From the NCBI GenBank assembly GCA_008694505.1, contig VZDJ01001050.1, positions 704,301-768,300 on the forward strand: DNA of 64,000 bases, written 5' to 3'. This document shows positions 13,830 to 28,261 of the stretch, in pieces; the first letter of the stretch is position 1, and the number at the start of each line of letters is the position of its first letter. The notes under the pieces were generated by a model, which saw nothing but the letters and a program-made list of their open reading frames with translations, was not told where the DNA came from and made no database searches. The stretch is from Cyanoderma ruficeps (lineage: Eukaryota > Chordata > Aves > Passeriformes > Timaliidae). The position numbers and the translations under genes were made by a program.

Positions 13830-14650
13830 TAGGCAGAAACTTTTGGGGAAATCTTGGAGAAGACTGAGGCAAAGAAAATATTTAGTACCTCTGCTGTATC
13901 TATTAACTTTTGTCATTAATTCATCATCCCCATATCCCCAGCAGGTCCCCATTTTCCTTGTTCAGCCTCTCACTGATAAAGCAGTTCAAGAAATTCTGGT
14001 TGAATCAATCATTATTTGCAACTCTCAACTGCAGATAGGTTACCACTACCCTTCAGTGTCCAGACAATGTTTCTGAACTCCCCCCTACAGCTTTCACTGT
14101 TTCCACTTCCTGAATACTGTTTTCCACCTGCAGCCTACACTGGAGTCTACTGGTGAATTCTGTTTAGCCAAGCTGATCTCCTGAGACATCCACTTTTTTA
14201 CCCAAGTGCACCATACTTGGGCTTGGAGGAGGCTTCTTTAAAACATAACAGTTTTTCCTGAGCTCTTTACCCTTCAAAACTGCTTCTCACAGGATTCCAC
14301 CTACAAGTTCCCTGAACAGCTGAAGATTCTGCTTCTTAACTCCAGGGCTATACGGTGCTACTTTCCCTCCATCACTACCTCAAAGTCTTGGCCTTGACAA
14401 CTTCACGGTCATTATAGTCAAGAATGCAAATGATTATTACCTTCTTAACCAGTTCTTACTAATTCGTTAACAGCAAATCCAACTCCGTCACATCCCTGGC
14501 TGTCTCAGGCAACACGCATCCCCACAAGTACCCTCTTTTACACTCTAGACAACAACTTGACCTGTTTGTAACACCCCTCTGAAATACCAATAATACTAAT
14601 TCCCATCCCTGCAATTGCCCAACTCTTTCATTCATCAGCATGTCTCATCA
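13830..14650 (-). mobile_element. CR1 LINE internal fragment, antisense
   Basis: The order of blocks matches an antisense CR1 ORF2 region: GAGGCAAAGAAAATATTTAGTACCTC, AGCTGATCTCCTGAGACA, GAGCTCTTTACCCTTCA, CAGGATTCCACC, and a GTTAACAGCAAATCCAACTCC block near 14465. The match is by memory of avian CR1 and weakens toward the right end. Confidence 0.65.
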
Positions 14651-15747
14651 GGCAGGGAGACAGAGACACAGAATTTATTTTGACTGTGCTCATTGGGTAA
14701 CATAGGATTTTCAATAACTTGTCCAGTATTACAAGCACTATATTTGACAACCTAAAAATTATTTCATTAGTTTGGCACACACTAGGTTTTTCTCTCCCAA
14801 GAATCAACAAATCATTTCTCATCCTGGGAACGCTATAATCCTTTCATCATAACCAGTCTAAAGAAGTCAATTTCCAATAGCTTTATTTCCCGTGTTTAGA
14901 GATCTGAATTAAGCTCTTTCAAAAGAGTTTCCATCACCACAATAAGCCGAAGCATCACCAAAATTGCTAGTGCAGAAAAAAGGGCGTTTCAGGGTGAGGT
15001 GCAATTAGATAGTTATCACAATGAATGTACTTCAATAATGTAAAAGAACACAGCACTCTAAGTGTACGCTCATCATGTAAACAAAAAGAATCCACTACCT
15101 AGATGTGCATATAAGCGGCTATTGAAATAAGATATGCCATGTTTGCAGCTCATTTCTTGGCGGAATTTAAAAAACACTAACCAATTTCCACCAAAAAACA
15201 AGAGAAAGTATCATTTAAATAAAAAAGATTCTGTACCACGTATTCAGTCATTTCCTTTTTTTGCTTTATCATAAACTATGAAAACAACTTTTTAATATAT
15301 TATAAGCAATAACTAGACACCTCACAGAACAGAGACCTTTAGAGGCTAGGACACAATTTATTTTAAACTACATGTTTTTTCAAAACAACAAAGATTACAT
15401 TTATTGCAACAAGATTATAGGTAATTAAGTTACAGATCAAGAAAAAAAATTGTGGTAATACTTTTAAGCTTTTATTATTTCACACTCATATATATATTAT
15501 CTCAAAGTACAGCATCTTTTATTTTTTTAATGATTAGATTTTAAGATGACTATTTGAAGTCAGATTCCTGCTTTGCAGCATCAATTTTTAAAAAGCTGTG
15601 GGTCTTAAGTGATAGAATGTAAATGAATGCAAGTCCCCACTGGTAGATTTGAATATATAACTTGCTATTTAAAGAAAATAACTTGTAGTGAAATGTCTGG
15701 AGAAGTTAATTCTCAAATAACATCCAGGAGCCCATTCCGCTTCGTAC

Positions 15748-15929
15748 CTCTATTCTAGCAACATTGCCAGATTTTTCTTTTTTCTATTGTGACTCCTGCT
15801 TCCTCAGTTTCTCCAAGTCACTTAGCAGGTCAGCATAGCATATAATTAATCCCTTATTTTCCTCCTCTAGTTTTTTTTTATAACCAGTCTGTTTTGCTCT
15901 TTCTTATTCTGTGCACACTCCTCAGTGTC
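15748..15929 (-). pseudogene. CNTLN: CNTLN exon 5, broken by a frameshift and a nonsense codon
   Basis: The acceptor is TTCTACAG at 15931-15930 and the donor is GAG|GTACGA at 15747. The length is 182 bases where a multiple of three (180 in human) is expected. It reads DTEECAQNKKEQNRLVIKKN and stops at TAG 15869-15867. Shifting frame across the A9 run (15871-15879) restores LEEENKGLIICYADLLSDLE and then KLRKQESQ, which meets a second TAG at 15786-15784. The frame resumes as KKEKSGNVARIE. Human reads LVIKNLEEENKKL...KLRKQEAHLRKEK, so the run looks two bases too long, and the second TAG replaces a leucine codon, probably TTG. Both splice sites are intact. A homopolymer miscount could explain the first lesion but not the second. 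Confidence 0.88.
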
Positions 15930-16512
15930 CTGTAGAACAGTACCACAAGGGCCGATAAACAAAAAAGTGAGAACTAATCAGCAAATATAAACTGTGCAGT
16001 TTTACCCTCACAGCAGCTTCTATATTTGATGGCCAAGGTCACCTGTGTACTTTTATTGGTCTCTTTCATGCAGGTGGAAGGGTCATATTTTTTAGCTGGA
16101 TGACAGCTTTGATGAGTACACATTTGCAAAGAGCCCATTAATTGATCAAGCTGCCTTTGATGCTGTCCCCAGCTATTTTTGAGACCCACACAGACATATC
16201 CTCCCAGACCTCAGCTTTATCAATTAATAATGCCAGTCCCATCAGAATCTAATTACAAGAAGCCACATCTTCACACTTCTACTTTCTTTGCTCCATTTCC
16301 ATCATTAACTATTTATCTGAAAGTTATAAAGCTTGGATTCTTGGCTTTAAAGCATCTTTCTCAGTTGGTATGTGAGAAAACGGTAAGGTATAGCAAGGCC
16401 TAAGGCAATCTTTTTCTCCAAGCTTGTCACTTTCTGTGCCACAAAGGCTGACACTGCTTAAAGAACTACTTCAAAGCTACAGTCTTATGAAACTATGTAC
16501 AAGTCAATATAC
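15930..16512 (-). other. CNTLN: CNTLN intron 4
   Basis: This is the only short intron, 583 bases, between exons 4 and 5. No feature is seen in it. The short open frames of about 70 codons that overlap it are chance. Confidence 0.85.
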
Positions 16513-16647
16513 CTTAAGTTCTTGGCTTTTATCTTTAAATTTCTGGTACAAGTTACTGAATTCATTCTTCAAATGGGCATTTTCCTCATCCACAGCACCT
16601 CTTCTTTGCATTAATCCGTTAATCTCCTGCTGCTGTCCTGTGAGCCT
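16513..16647 (-). CDS. CNTLN: CNTLN exon 4
   Basis: This is a 135-base, 45-codon exon in phase 0 at both ends. The acceptor is AAATAG at 16649-16648, after an uninterrupted pyrimidine tract, and the donor is AAG|GTATAT at 16512. It reads RLTGQQQEINGLMQRRGAVD, then EENAHLKNEFSNLYQKFKDK, then SQELK. The human counterpart is RESVLKQEINDLVKRKIAVDEENAFLRKEF...KFKDKSQEIK. It is a heptad-rich coiled coil with no lesion. Confidence 0.93.
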
Positions 16648-19600
16648 CTATTTAAAAAAAAAAAACAAACCAAAACCAAAAACCTGTCCATAGACAAAAA
16701 GCAAGTGCGAAAGGGCATGCATGTTCTGTGTTTTAGGCCTATGAAATGTAACTATCTGACATATGCAGTTTTAACAGCATTATTTTAATTCCATCAGTAC
16801 TTTAATCATAATCAAAACTGAATGACTGTAAGACACAGTAATGCAAATGAGGAACCAAATATCCTCCCACTACCGAACAAAGAAGCCTATAAACACAAAA
16901 ATGAATAGAAATTACTCAGTGAATCTTATGCAAAAACAGTAATTTACAGAAGTTATATCTCTGTTTATGGATTAAGAATGCATTAGAACACAGTTTAACT
17001 TGTACTTCTGGCACATCAAAAACCAAGCCAGAGCTGCATTCCAAATTCAGTAGAATTGCAGAATTTGTCACAGTAAATAGAAATTACTATTGAGTGAGGC
17101 TACAAAAATGATTATGATACAAAATACTTTTAAAGATAATTAAATCTGGCTGAATTTGCAGTTCAAGGAAAATAATACAACATTGCTCAACACATACTAT
17201 GGGTTAGTTACATCCACATATAGAAAAATCTCACTGCCGTGGAACAAGATTTTAAAGTTTCTGTGATAATTTCATTTGATTCTCATAACACTTGCATTAA
17301 ACACTCTTACTCATCAATGCCTATTAGAACTCTGTGTTTTTCTCCAGGAGTCTGCTTTAATTCCACATTCTGTTTTGTCCCATCTCTTTCTAAATCAAAG
17401 GGCTTTAAACTATAATATTTTCCTAGCAGTGACACCATAACTGTGGTACAAAACTGATGAAACTTTCATGTTGGTACTGAAGTGTAACTGCTTTGCTTTT
17501 AATACACAAGCTAAAATGAAGTGTGTACAGAAACAAAAAATCATCAACAAGACAATAATCCTCTAGATTATTCTACAATACCTCTGATAATACATGTGAC
17601 AGTTTTCAGTGTCTAAAGCTTACATCTGGTTCTTAAATACATCAGATATAACAAAGAATGAAAATATGCTGAGTAAAACCACACAAAACAGTACATTTGA
17701 AGTCACATTTCACCATTAAAAAGATCAAACATTTGTTCTCTGGATATATTATTACACTTAAAGTAATAAACTATTGCTGGCAGAAATTATTTAGTTGAAT
17801 CTTTAAAAAGGTATGTATCCACATTACTATGGAAAGCATCAGTAATTTTGTTTGTTACCCCCCCCACTTCCCAGGTCCTCATGGAATTGGAGCAAGCGGC
17901 TCCTTCGAGTCTTCTTTCTAGCTCATTACTACTTACTTAACATTTATCAAAACATAAGTCTGTACTTGGAGACACCCTTAAAACATCATTAAAAATCTCA
18001 CCTATCTGTAAGAGACTCTTGGCTCTGAGCTAAAAATTCACAAACACAATTTTTATAAAAACTCCAGCTCTTTAATGCATCTATTTTCTGAGTACACAGG
18101 TACATCATACTACTACTTAGTTTCATTATACACTGTGCAGAAACTGGGAAGCATACATGTATTCCTGAAGTGAAATCATAGATATTTGAGTTCTGTTTTA
18201 AATGGGATGTTTTCCAGCAATTTAGAGAACGAATGGAGACAGAAAGATACAAAAGTGCAACTAGCTATTTTAAATGTTTGCTCCTCAGATTAAATTTCCA
18301 ACTGAAATAAACTATTTATTGTGGACAGTCAGAATAGACAGATTATCCTGAATCAGACTTGCACACTAATTACTCATCTCCACAACTGAACAAATTAACA
18401 ACTTTACACTTTAAACCAGTCAAAATGTTAATATACCACATCAATCACTAAGCAGCAGACTCACCTGAATAGTCTACAAAGTCCTCTACTGCAGCAGTAG
18501 TGAAATATTATCTATGTGAGCTACACTTGCATGGAAAAAAGTCCTGTTACATTTCCAAGTATTTTTCTGTGGTATCACTTTGCATGCTTCTATCTTTTCC
18601 TCTAAACGAACTGAACTTTTACTGTCATATCTGCTCTCACATGCTTATAAAGAAGGGGAAAAAACCAGAAGTATTACTAGAGAGCCAAGACTGGGTAGAA
18701 AAAGGGTCATAAAAAGGAATTTCTGATATACAGACAAGTAAATTATCATCTGCCCTTATCTGTGCAGCTGTTTTTGTACTTTGCTTCCTCAACCTATATA
18801 CTACTTCATACAACAAGAGAGTAAAGATTGATTTCTTACTGCAGAGAACAGAAACAGTGCCCCTAAAAGACTACCCTATTCTGGCAGGCAAGTGAAACAG
18901 CACAAGAAAAAAACATACCTGATCAACACACAGGGCAACCTCCTACATTAGGTTATTTTGACAAGACTTCACTAGGTAAAACACCTATCAGGAATTAATC
19001 TATTCCCGTAGTATCTACTGATTTTTGTCTAGATACTACAAAGACAGTCTGACACTACACAAGAACAATCTCAACTTACACTTTGAGTTGACTCAGTCAT
19101 ACTTGCTTGAATACAACAGAGCAAAAGCAATGTTTGACAGCTTGGTGGTCAAGAACCAGAAAAAACCCTCATGTAACTAAGGCATCTAAAGCACACTTTG
19201 ACAAACTCTACTCTAAAGTGAATTTGCTCCACTGAAAACCAAAAGAAACTGATTTTACCCTTCTTTTTAGCTGGGGAGAATCAAAGAGTATCCCCTGTAT
19301 ACTGCTGGAGCCCAGAGTGCTCCAGGCAACAGTACACAGAAAAAAACACTGTGACCTGGTAAAGCAGACCTTTCGGTGTCTCACAGGACTGTCATTCCCG
19401 AATTCATTTTCATCCTTTCCTATGGCATCTCCTAACCTACAGCACACTACAATTATTTTTCTTCTGTAATACATTGTTTACTGGCAAATACCATTTCTTT
19501 TTTAAATAACTTCATATTACTCTGAAGAGGAAGCAAAATCACATACCAAGTCAAACTAGAGAAAATCTGCTATGAAAACAGCAGATCAAAACCAAAAGGT

Positions 19601-22600
19601 GACAATAGCTCTTTCCTGTCCTAGCCCTAAACGCGTCAATCTTTTCAGGGCAGTTGGATGCTAAAATTATCTATCCATACTTCATGTGAATAGACAAAAA
19701 CAAAAGGTTTTAAATTAAAACCTCATTTTTACCCATTGTGAATTTAGACAGTATAGTACTGGAGAGGAGTGACAAAAGAAACTCTTTAATGCTACGAGTC
19801 TGATTCCAAAAATAATGTGAGTTAGGATGCAACTACCAGATGTTATGTACTGTTCGATATTGCAAATACCATCACTGAAATGCCAGTCTTTAGTGAAATA
19901 TTTTTAATCTGCTACATAAAAAGCATGTGGAAAGAACTATGAAACAACAGCTGTACATGCTATTATTGAATTGCTTTCCAAATTTTCATATTTTAGGAGT
20001 CAAGGCAAAAAAAAATAGTTGGAAAAACTAACTCCTAATTCTGCATTTTGAAATCAATCAGACTGCACTACTAAATCAGTATTGCATAGCTGCATAGCTA
20101 CAGGTTTGTGAAATATAAGAGTGGGTTTTATTTCATATGAAGAAGTTAACTCAAACTGGAATAAAAACAACCTAGCAGAAACACAAAACTGATATAGCCT
20201 TCAATGTTGCTGCTAATACAGAAATGCAACAACATACTGAGTGCTGAAGCACTTCATGAGAAAATTCAAATCTATGCACCACAATATTAAAGCAGTCCAT
20301 CTATGAATGCATCAAAGGGGCATGCATTTAATTTCTCCTACCAAAAGGATCAGGGTAACAAATAAATAATAGATTCTGTGCTTTCTTCATTGCATTATTT
20401 ACCAGATACTTTCACTATACAGCAGTCCACTTCTAACACACCACATGGGGCAGAAAAGTTCAAATGAACATAAACTGATGAAAAATTGAAGCATTTTCCC
20501 CCTGAATTTGAGGAAATTCTGACATCTTCTGCAGAAACAAAATTAATTTAGTTATGAAATTATTTTACTAAAAATTAAATACAGAGTTTTAAAGTTCTTC
20601 TCCTCAGAATTTCTACTTCAACATTTTGTGACGTATTTTCTCCCTTCCATCTTTTTCGTCACCAAGTAGTTGAGGCTGACTTATGACACTTTTGACTTCT
20701 CCTCTCCTTCCAACTCCTGTTTTCATTTCTAGAAGGAATTTAACAATAACTAAACACCACTAAAAATGCTCTATTAATATTTTATACCTCCCCTTGATTA
20801 AACTTTCTACATTTTTTCAATTTTATTCTCATGATTCTTGAGCATCCATATACACATTAAACATAAAACATTGCTAGTCATATTCTCATACAGTCCTCCA
20901 AAATAAAGAAAAAAAAAAGAAAAACTAACAAAATAAGTTCACTTTATTTCATCTCATGACTTCATTAGGTTCTTACATTATTTTCAGATGTATGACAAAC
21001 AGACGTCCAATGTAAACAGTTCATGAAAAGGTAACCACATACTATGAGAGTCATTACCTGTCTTCTACAGTCTGTACATTGTCCTTTCAGAGTCTGAATG
21101 ACAACAGCTAGTTGTGATATAAAATATGAGTTATTTCTAAATTCATACCTCTCCAAAAGTAAAACACCAACAGTACCACCTGATTCTGCTGTAGACAGAT
21201 TCCAGAGCATACCCATATTCCCAGCTAAATATTTAGCTTAGAACTTGACACTTAAAAAGGATGAAAAAAATCATAAAAAATAGCAACTGACACATAATGG
21301 ATTTAAACATAATACATGTAACAGTACGTTGAGTGCATATCCCATTTTTAATTCTTATTACGTTTCGTTCCAACCTTCTGTCAGATCAATCTTAAACAAA
21401 TTTAAAAAAGCAACTACAAATAGAGAGTAACTGAAGTGGGGGAGTTCAGTTGATTTTCATACCACCAAAACTTGTTCTTCCTCATCCAATCCCATGCTCT
21501 CCAGGATTCCCTGAGATAAACCAACTTAAAAAATCATTTCTGAGAAAATGTATTAACCTTCAAGCAGGTATCTATAAATCCATTCCCAAAATGAATGAGA
21601 ATTTCTGAACGTTAATTTCTATCAATATTAGACACGAAATACAACACAGTAACTTAGAGATGTATACAAGGAAAAACGTTCTTATAACATTGTCTATTCA
21701 AATGTGCTTTCATACCATATATGTACTGTTAGAAAAAGACAGGCCTGTTTGGCAGGCAGTAGAAATGAAAATCAAGATTCTTCAAAGCGTTTTTAAGAGG
21801 ATCAAGTAAAATGGTTCTACAGAGAAGCAGACCAGAAATATGAGCAGCTGACTTCATCCTGCAGGCAGTGAATATGTACTTACTTCTCTACTGTTACCAT
21901 TGCTTCTGAATTCTCACCTGACCCATAGATTAAGGAAGGGTCAAACAGCATAATCTATTATAAACATCGTATTCCCTATTGCCCTCTTTGGACTTGTCTG
22001 GTGTGATTAATTTGGTATCTTTAGCAAAGTTTGCTACCTTAATCGAAACACCCGATAGAATTTTTCAGTACCTGAACATGTGGTGAAAATAAATTGTGAC
22101 TTTATGCAACTCTAGCACCACACTTTCATTAGCAGCAATGGAACCATCTCTTTACCAGAAACCTACTGAGAAGGTCACAGCACAGAGAAAACTTTTTTTA
22201 TGATGTGCATCACCTCCTTTCCACTTATGCTGCTCCTTACAACTCCACTACAGCATGCGCTTTCTCTCATTCACTAAAACAAAGCTTTACTAATATTTTC
22301 CTCAACATCTTACAATCCTCTCTATCCTTTTCTTTCAGTTCCTTCTGTTGCACAGGTATAGTGCATGCAAGCACTGCCAGCAGGTGAATTTTTGCACCGA
22401 CAAGGAAGCCAAATACTGTTTCTGGCACATATGGTTTTCTGCAATAGGTCTACCATCTCTGAAATAAAGAACACAAAAGCTCCTTCCCATACAAAGGGTA
22501 AGTATTTAGAGGCAGTTTTTTTCCCAAAAATACACCTCTAATTTGTAAACGAGACAGCACTTTGTCAAAATAGAAAACCTGTAGCTCCATAATAAACCCA

Positions 22601-25600
22601 GCATCAATATCAAGCAGTATAGCATGTATTGCAGTAATGCATCTGCTACACTTAGAAATTTACTGTCAACTTTACTCTACTGAGCTCTCAGGAAAATTGC
22701 AGTAAATACTGACAATTTAACTGACAGTCTTGCCACAGCTAGTAATTCTCTGCACCAGGACAGATCAGATTTTCTATATGACCCATAACACAGTGCTGCT
22801 GTACAGCAACACTGCCTAATAAATGTAGTCTCTGTTCTTTCCTCTCTTCTTAGCAGCTCTACTTTGAAACAGCAGCAGCACAGCCTTCTTCTAGATCAGA
22901 AAATAGAAAATCCAAAGTATCTTTCTATCTTCTAGTCTCTCTACTAATTTCAAACCAAAACAAATACCCTGCTAAATGAGCATTTCTCTGATCTTCATTG
23001 AAGAGCACAATCTGGATGGAATCAGACTTAGATTTTTTTCCCACGCTTTTCTCTCCAGCAAGACTTATACAAGGTCCTCAAAGTGAGTTAGTCTGTGGAA
23101 GAGTGCATGATTATCTGAGATCTGCAGGAATCGATACCTACTAGGACCTATGCCTGACACAGCAGTATTTCATTACACTCATATACATCAATGCTGCCAG
23201 ATCAGGTGTAGTAAATAAAAAACAGCTGCTGCTGTGATCACCTCTTCTGACAACCTCCTTCCAAAGTGTTGTCAGCAGATTCATAAGGCCAGAATCTAAT
23301 CTCACAGGACACTGCCTGCTTCTTTATGTTACTTGGTCCTTAAAGCATAACTATTTTCTTGACTTTCAGGAAACGTGTCTGCATTCAAGTAAGAAGCCAT
23401 GATATATGAAAAACTTCCTCATAAATATCCTTAAAAAGGGAATAAAATCCAACATCTTAAAGCCATATTGATTTTAGAACTAAAAAAAAAAAAGTGCCAC
23501 TACAATGACCAACTAATATACTAAAAACAGTAGAGAAGTTGATCTCTTACACAGTAAGAGCAGATTCCATTGGCTATAGAAACCATTTTTAGCTCAGATA
23601 AAAGGCTACTCTGCTCTAGCTCTCACTGGCTACATGGTAATTATTCTGGGCTGAAAAAGAAATTTTCCAACTAGACACTAGCTGACAAGAGGATGAATGA
23701 GATCATAAACATGACCTTCCTCTTCTTTCTAGATCTGACTACTGAGATACTGACTATACTTCTCAATATTCAAGAAATCATGCATTACAAGCTCATGTAC
23801 TGGGCAGAGGAAAAGAGATATCACATTTCTATACTTACTGTTCATTTTTCTGTCTAATGCAAATGCAGGTACCATCTCTGCAGAAACATCACTAAGAATA
23901 CGAAGCTGAGTAATAAAGACTCAGAAGCTTTAGCCAACTTCAGGAATAGGTACACTCATGAACTATTGAAGAGGTAAGGCACAGATTTACAGCACACCTG
24001 TATAAATACCCAAATAGCTTCTTTTCTGCAGAATTAAGTAGAAAAAGTTAAGAACTGCTTCCTCAAACTGGAGTAAGCTACCTCACAGAAACACATTTTC
24101 AATTCGTAGAAAAAGCATTCCTACTGGGAATTCATACAATAGAGATCAGCTGTAAAGGTACACTTTAATTTAGGGTTTATTAATTTCTTCAGTCAAAAAA
24201 GCCCACAGGTATCAGCCGTAGTCATCATACTACCTACCTCAGGTAGCATTCTATCAATAAACCAAAATCAGCCATTTTCAACTGTTTGTATATTTTTCTT
24301 CCCATCTTTCTCACTAAGATCAGCTCCTTAACCAAGTTTCCTTCCCTTAATTTTATGAGAAAACTAACTAGAAGACGTCAAACAGAAAGGCAATGTATGA
24401 TAATTCACTGATGCAGTCCAAAGGTGCTATGTAAAATGCAGGTTTCATCACTGAAGGCTGACCCCTTTTCCAATTTACAACTTGAATCACTTTCATTTTA
24501 AAGAAAAAAAAAGTGTTAGTGTTCCCTTCAACAAGCCTTGTCTGCAGTCTATATAAATCTTATTCACTGGACTAACTTTATTTGCAAAGAGTTTATAAAA
24601 TTCACATAATCTCAACACTGCCGACACGTTCATCTCAACTCCTTATTATCAAAATTACCCTCATGTCCCTCACTACCCAAGAATAATCAAGCTTACCCTC
24701 TACTGAAAATAAAGTATTTAGATGGCTATAATGTCTGTATACATTCGTCCTAATTTAATAAAAGTATTTTATTACAAAGAAAAATATAATCAGGTGAAGG
24801 TAAAAAAAGTTAAGAAAAATTTATCAGAGTTAATTAATGCTTGAAGGTAGAATTATGCTTCTTTCAATTGGACCCATTAAAGGGGCTTTAATATAGATTT
24901 GCACAGCAAGCTGAAGATTTTCAAGAGCAGATAATGAGGCAAGCTAGTACTATTTTAACCCCTCTAGAGTATAATCAGTTGATAAGGTTTTGAAACGTTA
25001 CAAGGTCTAGGACAAAAAGATTAGCTTTAGTTCCTCCAGATCAAAATTGAAACCTAATTAATTAACAATGTTATAAAAAAAGGTTTACTGCTATTTTTAC
25101 ATGTCTTTAATGTCATCTTCTAAGGAAAACAGGTTGAGATGTTTTAATTTATCTATGGTGTGAATGGCAGAAGTCTGTTTCCAACATTATCTGCTAAACT
25201 AACTGTTTGAATTTAAAAATTTTACACATTCTTCCAAAAACCTCACCTTACTTTTTAAGGCAAAAACAGCATCAGGGATCTACTTGAGACACACAGAGCT
25301 ATTATAAATTAAATACAAAAGGTTAAAAATGTTTTCAAATAAAAAAGACAACGAAAAAATTTCTGCAGCTAAGTTATCTATTGGTCTTTAGAAGAAGTAA
25401 ATTTCTAAGACAGTGTCCTGGCCACTTAAACATAGCAGTTAGAAATTCTTTATCTTGAAACAAACAGAGAAGTGATGCATATATGTCAGGGACACATAAC
25501 TGCTGAGAAAAGAGTTTTGTAACACTGCACAAAACAAAAATAACAGTTAAAAAATAAGTACAGCAATCAAGACACAAATCTCGAAGGAATAAGATTTTTA

Positions 25601-27147
25601 CCACACAGCATTTAGAATAAATATATCTATATGCCAGATAAGGTTCAGTTGTGACTATCAAGATCAAAAGTTACCAATAAACAAATTTAAAAAAAAAAAG
25701 CACAAAGGGAAAAGTACAATGGGAAACAAATACAATACATTCTGTGCTGAATTTATATGCAATAACAGACAAGAATAATCTTAAGTGCTTTAACAAATTT
25801 ATTTGAATCTTTGAACAGTACATCTTGAAATGTTACACATTAATTCATATTATAAATGTTTAACACAGTATGAAGTTATGCAAGAAACTCATGACAAGAA
25901 AAAGGTCTTACTCATGTATTCAAAACTGAGAATTACAACACCATAACTTAGGATAGCTGAAAAACTGAATTGTATTAAGTAAATAGAATTTCATATACTC
26001 TAGTCCAAAGATATTGGACAGCAGATGTTTTGAAAAATTATGATTTACACTTTTATCCATAAAGCCATAAATCCCTTTTTCATGAGTATCTGAGCACTTT
26101 TCTTCACTGTTAGGTTATACAAATGTAACGAAAGGCCATACTGCTTCTCAGTCATAGTTTCCAAATTTATTATTTTACTCAGTTTTCAGTAATATCCATT
26201 AAAAAGGAAACCTCTTTAATACTTGAAATATCTCATTGTGAATTAAGCTCATTTAGCTTTCAGATGTGAGCTAATTACATGCATGTATCTCATCTAGGCT
26301 GTGGAGAATATGCTCTCATATTTACCCAAATTTTAGAAGTCCTTTTAGGCATGTCAGGATAAAGTCTAAGCACAATACAAAAAATATGATCTCGTGTTCC
26401 CCTTATATAGGTTTGTTGTTATTTCTAGAAGCAATAGAAGGCTACATTTATGTCAAATGATGAGATAGCCCATTGATTTTTCTTTTTCCCTTACTCAGCA
26501 TTGATTTATACAATCAGCTTTTTGGTGGCCATTCAGAAATTCCTAGACAATAAGCCCTACACAAATTATCTTGTTGCAACTGGTATCTCTGTATGATGCA
26601 TGCAGGGAAAGAGAAAAACAACAGAAGACATGACTGGCTAATCTCAACTTCTTAGATGTAAGAAATTAGTAGACTGAAATACACAGCCTTCAAGTCTTTC
26701 TGTCTGTACTTTGCAGAAAAGAACATTCATTACCATTGCTGTCAAAATGCACATTTTCACAAGCAAGCTATTTACATGTTAATTACATAAATAGTATCTT
26801 TTCCTCCTTAGATGAAAGAAGAAGGAGCACATTTAGTGAAAATAAACAAGAACACTACATTGCTTTTTAAGCCAGCTCCATTCTTTGACACCAAATCACT
26901 AACACCTCGCACTCAGGGAACAATACCTCTCTTGATTAAACCCTACAGCATCCCAGCCAACGGATGAGGCGAGAAGGTCAGAGTGACATCACCTCTGTAC
27001 ACTGCTTTCATACACAACACTGGCACCATCTGGTGCCCTTCACAATCTGCTCCCCCCAAGCCAATGATACTCTAAGGGAAGCTAATTTTAAGGGCTGCAT
27101 TAGAGTTGTGATGATCATCAAAACAACTTCTGTTCTCCTCATCTGTC

Positions 27148-27850
27148 AGAATCACTGAATCACAGAATATCCTGATTTGGAAGCAACCCACAAGGATCAT
27201 GAAGTCCCACTCCTGGCCCTGCACAGGACAACCTCCAGAATCACACCATGTGCCTGAGAGCAGTGTCCAAATGCTTTTTGAACTCTGGCAGGCTTAGTGC
27301 AATGGTCACTTCCCAGTGGAGTCTGTTCCAGTTACCAACCACCCTCAGGGTGAAGAAACTTTTCTTAGTATCCAACCCAAACCTACCCTGACATCTCCAC
27401 GCCAATTCTTCAGGACCTGTCACTGGTCACCAGAGGGAAGACATCAGTGTCTGCTCCCCCCTCTTCCCCTTATAAGGAAGTCATAAACTACAATGAGATC
27501 ATCTCTCAGTCTCCTCCTCATCAGGGTGAATGAGCCAAGTAACATCAGTCACTCCTGTCTTCCCCTCAAAGCCCTTCACCATCTTCATTATTGTGATACC
27601 CAAAAACTGCCCCCAGCACTCGAGGTGAGGCTCAGATAAGAGCAGGACAATCTCCTCTCTTGCCCAGCTGGTGATGCTGTGCCTGATGCACCCCGGGACA
27701 GGGTTGGCCCTCCTGGCTGCCAGGGCACGGCTGACTCACGTTCAGCTTTCTGTGAACAAGGATCCCTGTATTTGCTCTGGGGCTACCCTCCGGCCTCTCA
27801 CTCCCAAGTTTGTATGTATCCAGAGTTGTAACAGCCTGGTGACAAACTCT
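27148..27850 (-). mobile_element. CR1 LINE 3' end, antisense
   Basis: TCAGAATCACTGAATCACAG begins a reversed CR1 tail. It is followed by GAAGTCCCACTCCTGGCCCTGCACAGG, a TCCAGTTACCAACCACCCTCAGGGTGAAGAAACTTTT block and CATTATTGTGATACCC. The left edge is clear and the right edge fades after about 27780. It lies in intron 3. Confidence 0.87.
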
Positions 27851-28261
27851 TCTTTCCTGGCTGCCAGTTTTCCATGCTTCTAGTTACATTTACCAGCCTC
27901 TCTCCATTTCCACATGGATGATGTAAATGCATCACACCATCAATTTCAGATTTATGATCAATTACAGTTTCAGCTTCTGAAATTGATCTGAAACCACAGA
28001 GAGCAAACTCATAGAGATGCACACCCCAGGTTCAGATGCTGCCACAGCAGGCAGCCTTCTTAAAAGCACAGTACTGAATACAAAATTCTATAAAGGTCTT
28101 CACAGGTACTTTGTCTTTCAGATAAGGACAGGATAGAAATGCAGAAATCATACATAGCTGGCTTCTAAATATGATGTGTATGGACGCACCAAACACATTA
28201 CATATCACACCTACAGCCATGAGGATGAGACACCACACTGAAACTTCAGCCAATGCTGCAA

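Larger units (their letters stand above)
9464..15747 (-). other. CNTLN: CNTLN intron 5
   Basis: This intron is 6.3 kb, AT-rich, with two antisense CR1 fragments (11459-12085 and 13830-14650). The rest holds nothing recognisable. Confidence 0.8.

Noticed and set aside
21063..21112. Exon-like minus-strand segment (AVVIQTLKGQCTDCRRQ) between CACAACTAG and CAG|GTAATG
   Set aside because: It is not part of centlein: exon 3 joins exon 4 in phase 0 with matching human sequence and no room for it. Its 50-base length would break the frame.
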